The notes under the pieces are model-generated. The model saw nothing but the letters and a program-made list of their open reading frames with translations. It did no database searches and was not told where the DNA came from. From contig JASHTE010000105.1 of assembly GCA_030040695.1 (NCBI GenBank), positions 1-7,156 on the forward strand: 7,156 nucleotides of DNA. The letters are read 5' to 3'. Of this stretch, positions 1 through 5,454 are shown piece after piece. The stretch comes from Vulcanimicrobiota bacterium (GTDB taxonomy: Bacteria; Vulcanimicrobiota; Vulcanimicrobiia; Vulcanimicrobiales; Vulcanimicrobiaceae). Each line of letters begins with the position of its first letter. The first letter of the stretch is position 1. The position numbers and the translations under genes were made by a program.

Positions 1-1223
1 CGTCGCTCGACGCGCTTGCCGAGATACTCAGGCGTTCGTCCTACCATCAAGCCGCAGATGAACACGGTGAGCACCGCGAAGACGAGCAGTCCGTAGAGCC
101 CGCTTCCAACGCCGCCGAAGATTACCTCGCCGAGCTCGAGATTGACGAGTGCCATGAGGCCGCCCAGCGGCATGAGCGAATCGTACGCGAAGTTCGAAGA
201 ACCGGTACCGGAGTCGCTTGCGACCGCGAGAGATAAGCCCGCGTTTGCAGCGCCGAAGCGCACCTCCTTGCCCTCCATGTTCCCGCCGTGCACGCCGAGC
301 GCGTGCACGAGCGGGTTACCCGCCTGCTCGGCGAGCTGCGCGCAGACGAACGACGTGAGCCCGAGAACGAGAATCGTTGCGAGGAGCATCTGCCCGGCGC
401 GCTGGTTACCGACCATGCGACCGAAAAGGAGGGGCAGCGTGGCCGGTATGAGCCAGATCGAGAGCAGCTCGAGCAGATTTGAGGTTCCCGTCGGATTCTC
501 GTTAGGCGAGGCGGAGTTAGCGGCGACGAAGCCGCCGCCGTTTCCTCCGAGCAGTTTCGGTGCTTCTTGCGAGGCTATCGGCCCGCCGGTGATCTGCTGC
601 GAGGAATGTTCTGCGTTCGCGACATGCACGTAGGGCGTGAAGTTCTGCGGGATTCCGGTTATGCCAAAGGCGAGCGCGAAGAGCATGCAGAGCGGCAGCA
701 AGACGTAGAAGAGACCCCGCGTGGTGTCGACCCAGAAGTTGCCGAGCGTTGCGACGCCATTACGGGCGAAGCCGCGAATCACGGCGACGCCGGCAGCGAG
801 GCCGATCGCGCCGGCGATGAAGTTTAACCATGCGAGCGCGGCCATCTGCGAGAGATAGCTCATCGTGTTCTCGCCCGCGTAGAACTGCCAATCGGTAGTC
901 GTAATGAAGCTCAGCGCGGTGTTCCACGCAATCCACGGCGCCACGTTCGGAAATCCTTGCGGATTGAAAAAAGAGCCGTGCCATTGCTGCGTTCGCATGA
1001 TGCAATAGGCTGCGAGCGTCGCAACCAGGGAAAGCCCGATCGCCGCGCGCGCGTACGTCTGCCACGTCATCTCGTCCTCGGGATCGATGCCGCAGAGCCG
1101 GTAGAAGGTGCTCTCGACGCGATTGTGTAGCTTGCCGCTGAAGACGGTTTGGAGATAGTGCGCAAGCGGGGCCGCGAGGAGGAGCAGAAGGGCGACGAAA
1201 ACGGCGGCATTGACCCAAGGCAT
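1..1223 (-). CDS. kdpA: KdpA, potassium-binding subunit of a K+-transporting ATPase (paralogue 1, 3' end outside window)
   Basis: KdpA is the inner-membrane, channel-like subunit that binds K+ for the KdpFABC pump. The frame is open from the ATG at 1223 to the left edge, giving 407 residues of a family that is usually about 560. It begins MPWVNAAVFVALLLLLAAPL. Family landmarks in order are DEMTW (about residues 49-53), a first filter region TTTDWQ (108-113) followed by MSYLSQM, GGNGGGF (226-232) followed by ANSASPNENPT, GNMEGKE, a third filter region GTGSS (339-343), MPLGGL, FGGVGSGLYG and GLMVGRTPEYLGKRVE at the edge. A Shine-Dalgarno element 7 nt upstream fixes the start. It follows the barrel gene by 10 bp and no kdpF lies between them. 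Its filter segments differ from the other copy in this window (TNTNWQ, GTNGGG, SCGAV), so it is a diverged paralogue. Family assignment is certain; a changed ion preference is only inference. Confidence 0.96.
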   Translation of the reverse strand, partial: MPWVNAAVFVALLLLLAAPLAHYLQTVFSGKLHNRVESTFYRLCGIDPEDEMTWQTYARAAIGLSLVATLAAYCIMRTQQWHGSFFNPQGFPNVAPWIAWNTALSFITTTDWQFYAGENTMSYLSQMAALAWLNFIAGAIGLAAGVAVIRGFARNGVATLGNFWVDTTRGLFYVLLPLCMLFALAFGITGIPQNFTPYVHVANAEHSSQQITGGPIASQEAPKLLGGNGGGFVAANSASPNENPTGTSNLLELLSIWLIPATLPLLFGRMVGNQRAGQMLLATILVLGLTSFVCAQLAEQAGNPLVHALGVHGGNMEGKEVRFGAANAGLSLAVASDSGTGSSNFAYDSLMPLGGLMALVNLELGEVIFGGVGSGLYGLLVFAVLTVFICGLMVGRTPEYLGKRVER

Positions 1224-1230
1224 CGTCCGG

Positions 1231-1236
1231 CTCCTA
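1231..1236 (-). promoter_or_regulatory. Ribosome binding site of minus-strand kdpA
   Basis: TAGGAG reads on the minus strand and ends 7 nt before the ATG at 1223. The TAG is also the stop codon of the upstream barrel gene. This supports the chosen kdpA start and implies that translation of the two genes is linked. Confidence 0.7.
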
Positions 1237-2046
1237 ATACATGAACGATGCGCCGGCACCGACGTAGTGCCCCGCGCCGGCCGAGGAGAGAGGTGCGAAG
1301 CCGTACTCGACGTCGAGCTGTACGTGCGGGCCGATGTCCCGAATGTATCCGACGTTCGGGAGACCTCTCTTGACGAGATTCGAACCGCCTGCGGTGAAGT
1401 ACGCGTACTCCGCATAGAACGAGGATTGCGTGCTCAGCGTCGTGCTGACACCAGCACTCGGGACGAACGCAGTGCCGTCGAAGCCCACCGTTCCAAAGAG
1501 ACTGATGGTAGCGCTCGCCGTGTACGTCCAGTCAAAACCCCCGCTGGGCTGCACCTGACCTGCTGAAAATGCTCGCGTACCCGTAGGAAACGCGACGATG
1601 ACGTCGGCGCCGTACGTCCACTGGGCGGCGTAGCCGATCTCATACTTTGTACCGAGGCCGACGTCACCAGCGCCCGTGACGAGAGCACCGCCCGCCGACG
1701 AGCGATTCTCCTGCGGTGGCTCAAAATCGAACTCAAGATGCGGATTCCAGGTTCCGACGCGAGCGAAAGACTCGGGATACGTCACGGTAGTTCCGCCGCC
1801 AGAGCCCGACGTCACGCTGTTGGTATAGCCGCTTTCCACGAGGACGCTACCCGGGCGAACGGTGCACGGTGACGTCGTGACCGTGGGCCGGTCGACGAGT
1901 GAGGCGATTGACCCGCAGGGGTCGCCTGGCGCTGCGGGCGTTGGTGTCGGCTCCGGAGAGGCGGCTAGCGAAGCATCCGACCCGACAGAAGAGCCGGCGA
2001 GCGTTGCTGCGAGCACGCCTGTGCCAAACCACCGTCGAGTCGTCAT
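1234..2046 (-). CDS. Predicted outer-membrane beta-barrel protein (transporter/porin-like), first gene of the minus-strand kdp unit
   Basis: This 270-residue exported protein has no certain name. The N-terminus MTTRRWFGTG followed by a small hydrophobic stretch looks like a signal sequence. Its TRRWF resembles a twin-arginine motif, and likely cleavage is after about residue 28 or 29 (SLAA then SPEP). A short Pro/Thr linker (about 30-41) follows, then a segment with two cysteines (C44 and C61) that could form a disulfide. The rest is rich in alternating aromatic/small strands (residues such as VLVESGYTNS, LGTKYEIGYAAQWTYG and VQLDVEYGF) and ends in an aromatic residue (SFMY), as beta-barrel proteins often do. 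The pattern recalls the Phenol_MetA_deg-like/SphA-like outer-membrane transporters (PF13557), a tentative match. The stop codon overlaps the kdpA ribosome site, so it is cotranscribed with kdpA and may provide an outer-membrane path for K+. A Shine-Dalgarno-like GAGG touches the ATG directly, too close for normal use, while a -10-like GATAAT lies 8 bp upstream. Confidence 0.8.
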   Translation of the reverse strand: MTTRRWFGTGVLAATLAGSSVGSDASLAASPEPTPTPAAPGDPCGSIASLVDRPTVTTSPCTVRPGSVLVESGYTNSVTSGSGGGTTVTYPESFARVGTWNPHLEFDFEPPQENRSSAGGALVTGAGDVGLGTKYEIGYAAQWTYGADVIVAFPTGTRAFSAGQVQPSGGFDWTYTASATISLFGTVGFDGTAFVPSAGVSTTLSTQSSFYAEYAYFTAGGSNLVKRGLPNVGYIRDIGPHVQLDVEYGFAPLSSAGAGHYVGAGASFMY

Positions 2047-2054
2047 CCTCGTGC

Positions 2055-2060
2055 ATTATC
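2055..2060 (-). promoter_or_regulatory. Candidate -10 element of the minus-strand unit
   Basis: GATAAT reads on the minus strand and ends 8 bp before the ATG at 2046. Transcription starting about 7 bp downstream would begin at or next to the start codon, giving a leaderless message. No good TTGACA-like -35 is visible at 2078-2083, so an activator may be needed. The call rests on one hexamer. Confidence 0.35.
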
Positions 2061-2082
2061 GCCCATCAGCGCAGAGTCGAGG

Positions 2083-2133
2083 AGCCCCCGATCGGACGAA
2101 CACCCATCCGACCGGATCATCCGTTCGGAGGCT
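2083..2133. promoter_or_regulatory. Imperfect inverted repeat in the divergent intergenic region, candidate operator
   Basis: The left arm is 2083-2101 and the right arm is 2115-2133, with a 13-bp spacer. The left arm reads AGCCCCCGATCGGACGAAC and the reverse complement of the right arm reads AGCCTCCGAACGGATGATC, which match at 15 of 19 positions. The left arm also contains the perfect palindrome CCGATCGG (2088-2095). The dyad lies between the expected -35 zones of the two divergent units (about 2078-2083 and 2149-2154), where an activator or a shared regulator would bind. KdpE is the usual kdp activator, but I do not recognise a KdpE consensus here, so the binding protein is unknown. Confidence 0.45.
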
Positions 2134-2171
2134 GGCGCGCGCGATTCGTCCTCCGTACGCTGAGATACGTG

Positions 2172-2177
2172 TATAGC
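2172..2177 (+). promoter_or_regulatory. Candidate -10 element of the plus-strand unit
   Basis: TATAGC lies 6 bp upstream of the porin ATG at 2184. No Shine-Dalgarno sequence is seen before this ATG and no clear -35 is seen at about 2149-2154. This would fit a very short or absent leader, mirroring the other side of the intergenic region. Evidence is weak. Confidence 0.25.
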
Positions 2178-2183
2178 GCGCGA

Positions 2184-3581
2184 ATGGTCCGGTTACTCCC
2201 TAGCTTTATCCTTTTCTTAGCCTCCGCGGTGCCGTCAATCGCTCGTGCGCAGGCGACGCCGTCACCTGCTCCGACGAGCACTCCGGAAGTACGGCGCGCG
2301 CTTCCAGCCCCGCTCGATCCACTGTTTACGGGAGGAGGCGGCGCGGAGTTCGACGGGCCGACGATCGGTGTTCCGACCGATCCGGGAATCCGCGTCTACG
2401 GCTGGCTCGATCCGGACATCGAAGAGAGCACGTCGTCGTCCTCGAATTATCCGTTGACGTACGACGACGTCCCGAATCGCGTCGAGATGGATCAGGCGGT
2501 GTTGCGCATCGAACGGCAACCCGACACGGTTCAGACCGACCACTTCGATTGGGGCTTTCGCGTAACCGGACTGTACGGAGTGGACTATCGCTGGACGACG
2601 CAGGAGGGTGTTCTCAGTAACCAGCTCCTCCTGCGCAACCAAACGAACGGCTTCGATCCGGTCGAGATGTACGGCATTCTCTACTTCCCGCGCTGGGGCC
2701 AAGGGACGTATATTGAACTTGGCCGTTTCATCTCGCCGCCCGACATCGAGGCTCAGCTTGCGCCGAACAACTTTCTCTACACGCACTCCTTGATGTTCGA
2801 TTTCGATTGTTACACGCAGACCGGAGTCCTCATTCAGACGAAGATGAGCAACTACTGGACGCTGGAATACGGCGTCTCCGCAGGCGAGGACATCGCTCCC
2901 TGGAACGGATCTGCCCACGTTCCGACCGGACTGCTGCTCGCGAGATACGTGTCGCACTCGAACCGTAACTCGGTGCTCTTCGGCATCAACTCGCTCAGCC
3001 TCGGCTCACGCAACGGCCAGAACATGACGACCTATACCGATGGAACGTACTATAGCGAGATCACGCACACGATCGAGCCGTTAATTTGGGGTCACGACAA
3101 CCTGCAACAGCAGAACGTGACGTGGACGCACGTCTTCAATTCCGGTTTTCAGAATCAGCTCGAGGGATACTATCTTTACGAATACAACGCCTATATGGGC
3201 GGCACGATCAACAACTACAACGTCGCGACGGGTGGCCCGCTCTACCTCGGAGCCGGCGGAGGCCCAGGAGTATTTCTCCCGGGACTTTCAACGGCCACCG
3301 GCCTCGTCGATTATCTCGAATATAAGTTTTCGCCGAGGGATTTCATGTCGTTCCGGACCGATTATATCAACGATCCGCGCGGTGAGCGCTCGGGGTTCGC
3401 GACCGCGTACGGCAGTTTGACGTATGGGGTAACCCATCGCTTCTCCAACGTCTTCATGATTCGACCCGAGATTCGCGCGGAGAAAGCGTTCCGGCCCGGT
3501 GTGACGCCCTATGACAATGGAACGAAGGGGTATCAGGAGACGTTCGGGATGGATGCCATTCTCAACTACGGAAATCCCTAG
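2184..3581 (+). CDS. Outer-membrane porin, BBP2/OmpL-like beta-barrel, first gene of the plus-strand kdp operon
   Basis: This 465-residue protein has a clear Sec signal peptide, MVRLLPSFILFLASAVPSIA, with likely cleavage after RA (residue 22) or QA (24). A Thr/Pro/Ser linker (about 25-33) follows. The frame is open further upstream to 1899, but the signal peptide sits exactly at the ATG at 2184 and the upstream extension is Arg-rich, so 2184 is the real start. The mature part has barrel-like strands with many Tyr/Trp residues: GIRVYGWLDP, NRVEMDQAVLRIERQ, DWGFRVTGLYGVDYRW, VEMYGILYFP, TYIELGRFISPPDIEA. This order resembles PF07642 (putative beta-barrel porin-2). It likely forms a diffusion channel in the outer membrane. 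Its stop is 2 bp from the next start, so it is part of the operon, which suggests a role in letting K+ reach the Kdp pump. Substrate specificity cannot be read from the sequence. Confidence 0.85.
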   Translation: MVRLLPSFILFLASAVPSIARAQATPSPAPTSTPEVRRALPAPLDPLFTGGGGAEFDGPTIGVPTDPGIRVYGWLDPDIEESTSSSSNYPLTYDDVPNRVEMDQAVLRIERQPDTVQTDHFDWGFRVTGLYGVDYRWTTQEGVLSNQLLLRNQTNGFDPVEMYGILYFPRWGQGTYIELGRFISPPDIEAQLAPNNFLYTHSLMFDFDCYTQTGVLIQTKMSNYWTLEYGVSAGEDIAPWNGSAHVPTGLLLARYVSHSNRNSVLFGINSLSLGSRNGQNMTTYTDGTYYSEITHTIEPLIWGHDNLQQQNVTWTHVFNSGFQNQLEGYYLYEYNAYMGGTINNYNVATGGPLYLGAGGGPGVFLPGLSTATGLVDYLEYKFSPRDFMSFRTDYINDPRGERSGFATAYGSLTYGVTHRFSNVFMIRPEIRAEKAFRPGVTPYDNGTKGYQETFGMDAILNYGNP

Positions 3582-3583
3582 CG

Positions 3584-3667
3584 ATGCTCGATCTCCTGTT
3601 GGTGCTGCTCTGCTTGCTCTTCTTCGCAATCGCCGAACTCTATGTGAGGGGCTGCGAGAGGATATGA
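3584..3667 (+). CDS. 27-aa single-span membrane microprotein upstream of kdpF
   Basis: A 27-codon frame starts 2 bp after the porin stop (TAGCGATG), and its TGA overlaps the kdpF start in an ATGA overlap. The product starts MLDLLLVLLCLLFFAIAE and ends LYVRGCERI: one hydrophobic span of about 18 residues (about 2-19), then a short polar tail with two Arg, two Glu counting the one near the span end, and Cys24. No strong Shine-Dalgarno is present, so translation probably relies on re-initiation after the porin. The spacing, overlap and membrane character argue for a real gene rather than leader noise. It is KdpF-like in size and topology but not in sequence. By analogy it could be an extra small subunit or regulator of KdpFABC in the inner membrane. 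I have an uncertain impression that similar short proteins ending in Y-V-x-G-C-[DE]-R occur before kdpF elsewhere. Confidence 0.7.
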   Translation: MLDLLLVLLCLLFFAIAELYVRGCERI

Positions 3668-3753
3668 GCTTCGATGATATTCTCGGCCTCGTGCTTACAG
3701 TCGCCGGACTCGTCTATCTCGTCTACGCGATGCTGCGCCCGGAGAAGTTCTAG
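3664..3753 (+). CDS. kdpF: KdpF, small stabilising subunit of the K+-transporting ATPase
   Basis: This 29-residue single-span protein reads MSFDDILGLVLTVAGLVYLV followed by YAMLRPEKF. The ending Y-x-L-[LR]-[RK]-P-E-x-F is the hallmark of KdpF, which packs against KdpA and stabilises the KdpFABC complex in the inner membrane. The frame is open upstream to 3511, but only the ATG at 3664 gives a KdpF-sized protein. It overlaps the preceding microprotein stop by 4 bases and has GAGAGG at 3656-3661, rather close to the start. Its TAG stop is followed directly by the GTG start of kdpA with no gap, so translation is coupled. Length and sequence are typical of the family. Confidence 0.93.
   Translation: MSFDDILGLVLTVAGLVYLVYAMLRPEKF
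3741..3744 (+). promoter_or_regulatory. Ribosome binding site that decides the GTG start of plus-strand kdpA
   Basis: GGAG lies inside the end of kdpF, 9 nt before the GTG at 3754. The next in-frame ATG would remove most of the first membrane span, so GTG is the better start. Confidence 0.6.
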
Positions 3754-5454
3754 GTGACTGCTCTCGGCTGGGCTCAGGCCGTCGTCTTCTTTGTCGTCGT
3801 GCTCGCATTGACGAAGCCGCTCGGGCTCTACATGACGCGCGTCTTCAGCGGCGAGCGGACGTGGCTCTCGCCGGCGTTGCAGCCCGTGGAGCGCGTCATC
3901 TATCGCTTGAGCGGCGTCCGGGAAGACGAGGAGATGACGTGGAGCAGATATGCGCTTGCGATGCTCGCCTTCTCCGTCGTCGGCTTTCTCTATCTGTATG
4001 TGCTGCTGCGCACGCAGAGATGGCTCCCGTTCAATCCGCAGCACTTCGACAACATGTCCCCCGAGCTCGCGTGGAATACGGCCGTCAGCTTCTTGACGAA
4101 CACGAACTGGCAGTTCTACTCGGGCGAGAGCGCGATGAGCTATCTATCGCAGATGGCAGGCTTGGCCTGGCACAACTTCGTCTCGGCCGCCGTCGGCATA
4201 GCGACCGCTATAGCGGTCGTTCGCGGCGTCACGAGGACGACCGGTAGAACGATCGGGAATTTTTGGGCCGACCTGACGCGCTGCTGCCTTTACGTGCTCC
4301 TGCCGATCTCGGTGGTCGTGGGGCTCTTCCTCGTCTCCCAGGGCATCCCGCAGAACCTTCACGCGTACCAAACGGTTCATTCGCCCGGCGGATTCGCGCA
4401 ATCGATCACGGGTGGACCGATGGGTTCGCAGGAGGTGATCAAAGAGCTCGGGACAAACGGCGGCGGCTTCGTCAACGCGAACTCCGCATCACCGAACGAA
4501 AATCCGACGCCGCTGACCAATTTCGTCGAGTTGCTGCTGATTTTCTCGATCGGGGCCGGACTCACGTACACGTACGGACGCATGGCGAAAGATACACGTC
4601 AGGGTTGGGCACTCTTCGGGGCGATGGCCGTCCTCTTCGCCGCGGGTTTCCTCTGCTCGTACTCGGCGGAGGCTGCGGGAAATCCGCTCGTGCATCACCT
4701 CGGCGTCGCGGGCGGCAACATGGAGGGAAAGGAGTGCCGCTTCGGCGTCGCAGGATCGGCGCTCTTCGCGACGGTTACGACGGACACGTCATGCGGGGCC
4801 GTGAACTCGATGCACGATTCGTTCATGCCGCTCGGCGGTTTGATTCCGCTCGTCAACATGCAGCTCGGCGAGATTGTCTTCGGCGGCGTCGGCAGTGGCT
4901 TGTACGGAATGATTGCCTTCGTCGTCCTCACCGTCTTCATCGCCGGCTTGATGGTTGGGCGCACACCGGAGTATCTCGGGAAGAAGATCGAGCGGCGCGA
5001 AGTGCAGTTCGCGCTGCTCGCAATTCTCGTGACGCCGATACTCGTGCTCGTGCCGACGGCGATCGCCGTCGTGGTTCCAGCGGGGCTGGCGACGCTCGGC
5101 AACGCCGGCCCCCACGGATTCTCAGAGATCCTCTACGCCTTCACGTCGACGAACGCGAACAACGGTTCGGCATTTGCCGGCATCGGCCCGAACCACTTCT
5201 ACAACATCATGACCGGCGTGAACATGTTCTTCGGCCGGTTCGCAGTTGCAATCGCAGTCCTGGCACTTGCCGGAGCACTTGTCGGCAAGAAGGCGACACC
5301 GCCGAGTGCCGGCACGTTTACGACGAAGTCGGGCGTGTTCGTCGGTCTGCTCGTCGGCGTCATCCTCATCGTCGGCGCGCTCACGTTTCTACCGGCCGAC
5401 GCACTCGGGCCGGTCGTGGAGCACCTCGCGATGCTCCAAGGGAGGACGTTCTAA
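3754..5454 (+). CDS. kdpA: KdpA, potassium-binding and translocating subunit of the K+-transporting ATPase (paralogue 2, complete)
   Basis: This complete 566-residue KdpA matches the family length (about 557 in E. coli). It is a multi-span inner-membrane protein with four repeated pore loops that select K+. Canonical segments are all present: TNTNWQ (115-120) followed by SYLSQM, GTNGGGF (233-239) followed by NANSASPNENPT, GNMEGKE, SCGAV (346-350) followed by MHDSFMPLGG, FGGVGSGLYGM, VGRTPEYLGKKIERRE, GPHGFSEILYAFTS, and NNGSAFAG (from 469). The C-terminus LTFLPADALGPVVEHL is typical. It starts with GTG directly after the kdpF stop and ends with TAA directly before the kdpB ATG. Compared with the divergent minus-strand kdpA in this window, roughly half of the residues are the same by eye, so the two are old paralogues. 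This copy looks like a standard, functional K+ filter. A perfect 18-bp palindrome lies inside the gene at 4202-4219. Confidence 0.98.
   Translation: MTALGWAQAVVFFVVVLALTKPLGLYMTRVFSGERTWLSPALQPVERVIYRLSGVREDEEMTWSRYALAMLAFSVVGFLYLYVLLRTQRWLPFNPQHFDNMSPELAWNTAVSFLTNTNWQFYSGESAMSYLSQMAGLAWHNFVSAAVGIATAIAVVRGVTRTTGRTIGNFWADLTRCCLYVLLPISVVVGLFLVSQGIPQNLHAYQTVHSPGGFAQSITGGPMGSQEVIKELGTNGGGFVNANSASPNENPTPLTNFVELLLIFSIGAGLTYTYGRMAKDTRQGWALFGAMAVLFAAGFLCSYSAEAAGNPLVHHLGVAGGNMEGKECRFGVAGSALFATVTTDTSCGAVNSMHDSFMPLGGLIPLVNMQLGEIVFGGVGSGLYGMIAFVVLTVFIAGLMVGRTPEYLGKKIERREVQFALLAILVTPILVLVPTAIAVVVPAGLATLGNAGPHGFSEILYAFTSTNANNGSAFAGIGPNHFYNIMTGVNMFFGRFAVAIAVLALAGALVGKKATPPSAGTFTTKSGVFVGLLVGVILIVGALTFLPADALGPVVEHLAMLQGRTF
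4202..4219. repeat. Perfect 18-bp palindrome inside kdpA
   Basis: CGACCGCTA is followed at once by its reverse complement TAGCGGTCG. It sits in coding sequence for Ala-Thr-Ala-Ile-Ala-Val-Val, and includes an ATA codon, which looks uncommon in this GC-rich gene. It may be chance, a protein binding site, or an mRNA hairpin. Confidence 0.5.
5441..5445 (+). promoter_or_regulatory. Ribosome binding site of kdpB
   Basis: GGAGG (AGGGAGG counting two bases upstream) lies 9 nt before the ATG at 5455, within the last codons of kdpA. It supports the kdpB start and is the strongest such site in the plus-strand operon. Confidence 0.7.

Noticed and set aside
142..633. 163-codon plus-strand frame opposite the minus-strand kdpA
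   Set aside because: It is antisense to intact kdpA; the Pro/Ser/Ala-rich composition is what reversed kdpA codons give.
1..1223. Possible frameshift or pseudogene in the minus-strand kdpA
   Set aside because: Codon-by-codon reading from 1223 to 3 shows no stop and all expected family landmarks in order, so the gene is intact as far as visible.
1899..2183. A 95-codon N-terminal extension of the porin frame upstream of 2184
   Set aside because: The extension is Arg-rich, runs antisense through the start of the minus-strand barrel gene and would bury a clear signal peptide in the middle of the protein.
2047..2183. Riboswitch or other structured RNA leader controlling kdp (for example a c-di-AMP-type leader)
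   Set aside because: The intergenic region is only 137 bp and is shared by two promoters, and the likely transcripts have almost no leader; no riboswitch-like architecture was recognised.
2262..2957. 231-codon open frame antisense to the porin gene
   Set aside because: It lies entirely inside a well-supported gene on the other strand, is Arg/Val-rich and has no start signal or family resemblance.
3511..3663. Upstream extension of the kdpF frame giving an 80-residue protein
   Set aside because: It overlaps the porin end and the microprotein, is Arg-rich, and KdpF proteins are about 29 residues; the ATG at 3664 is the fitting start.
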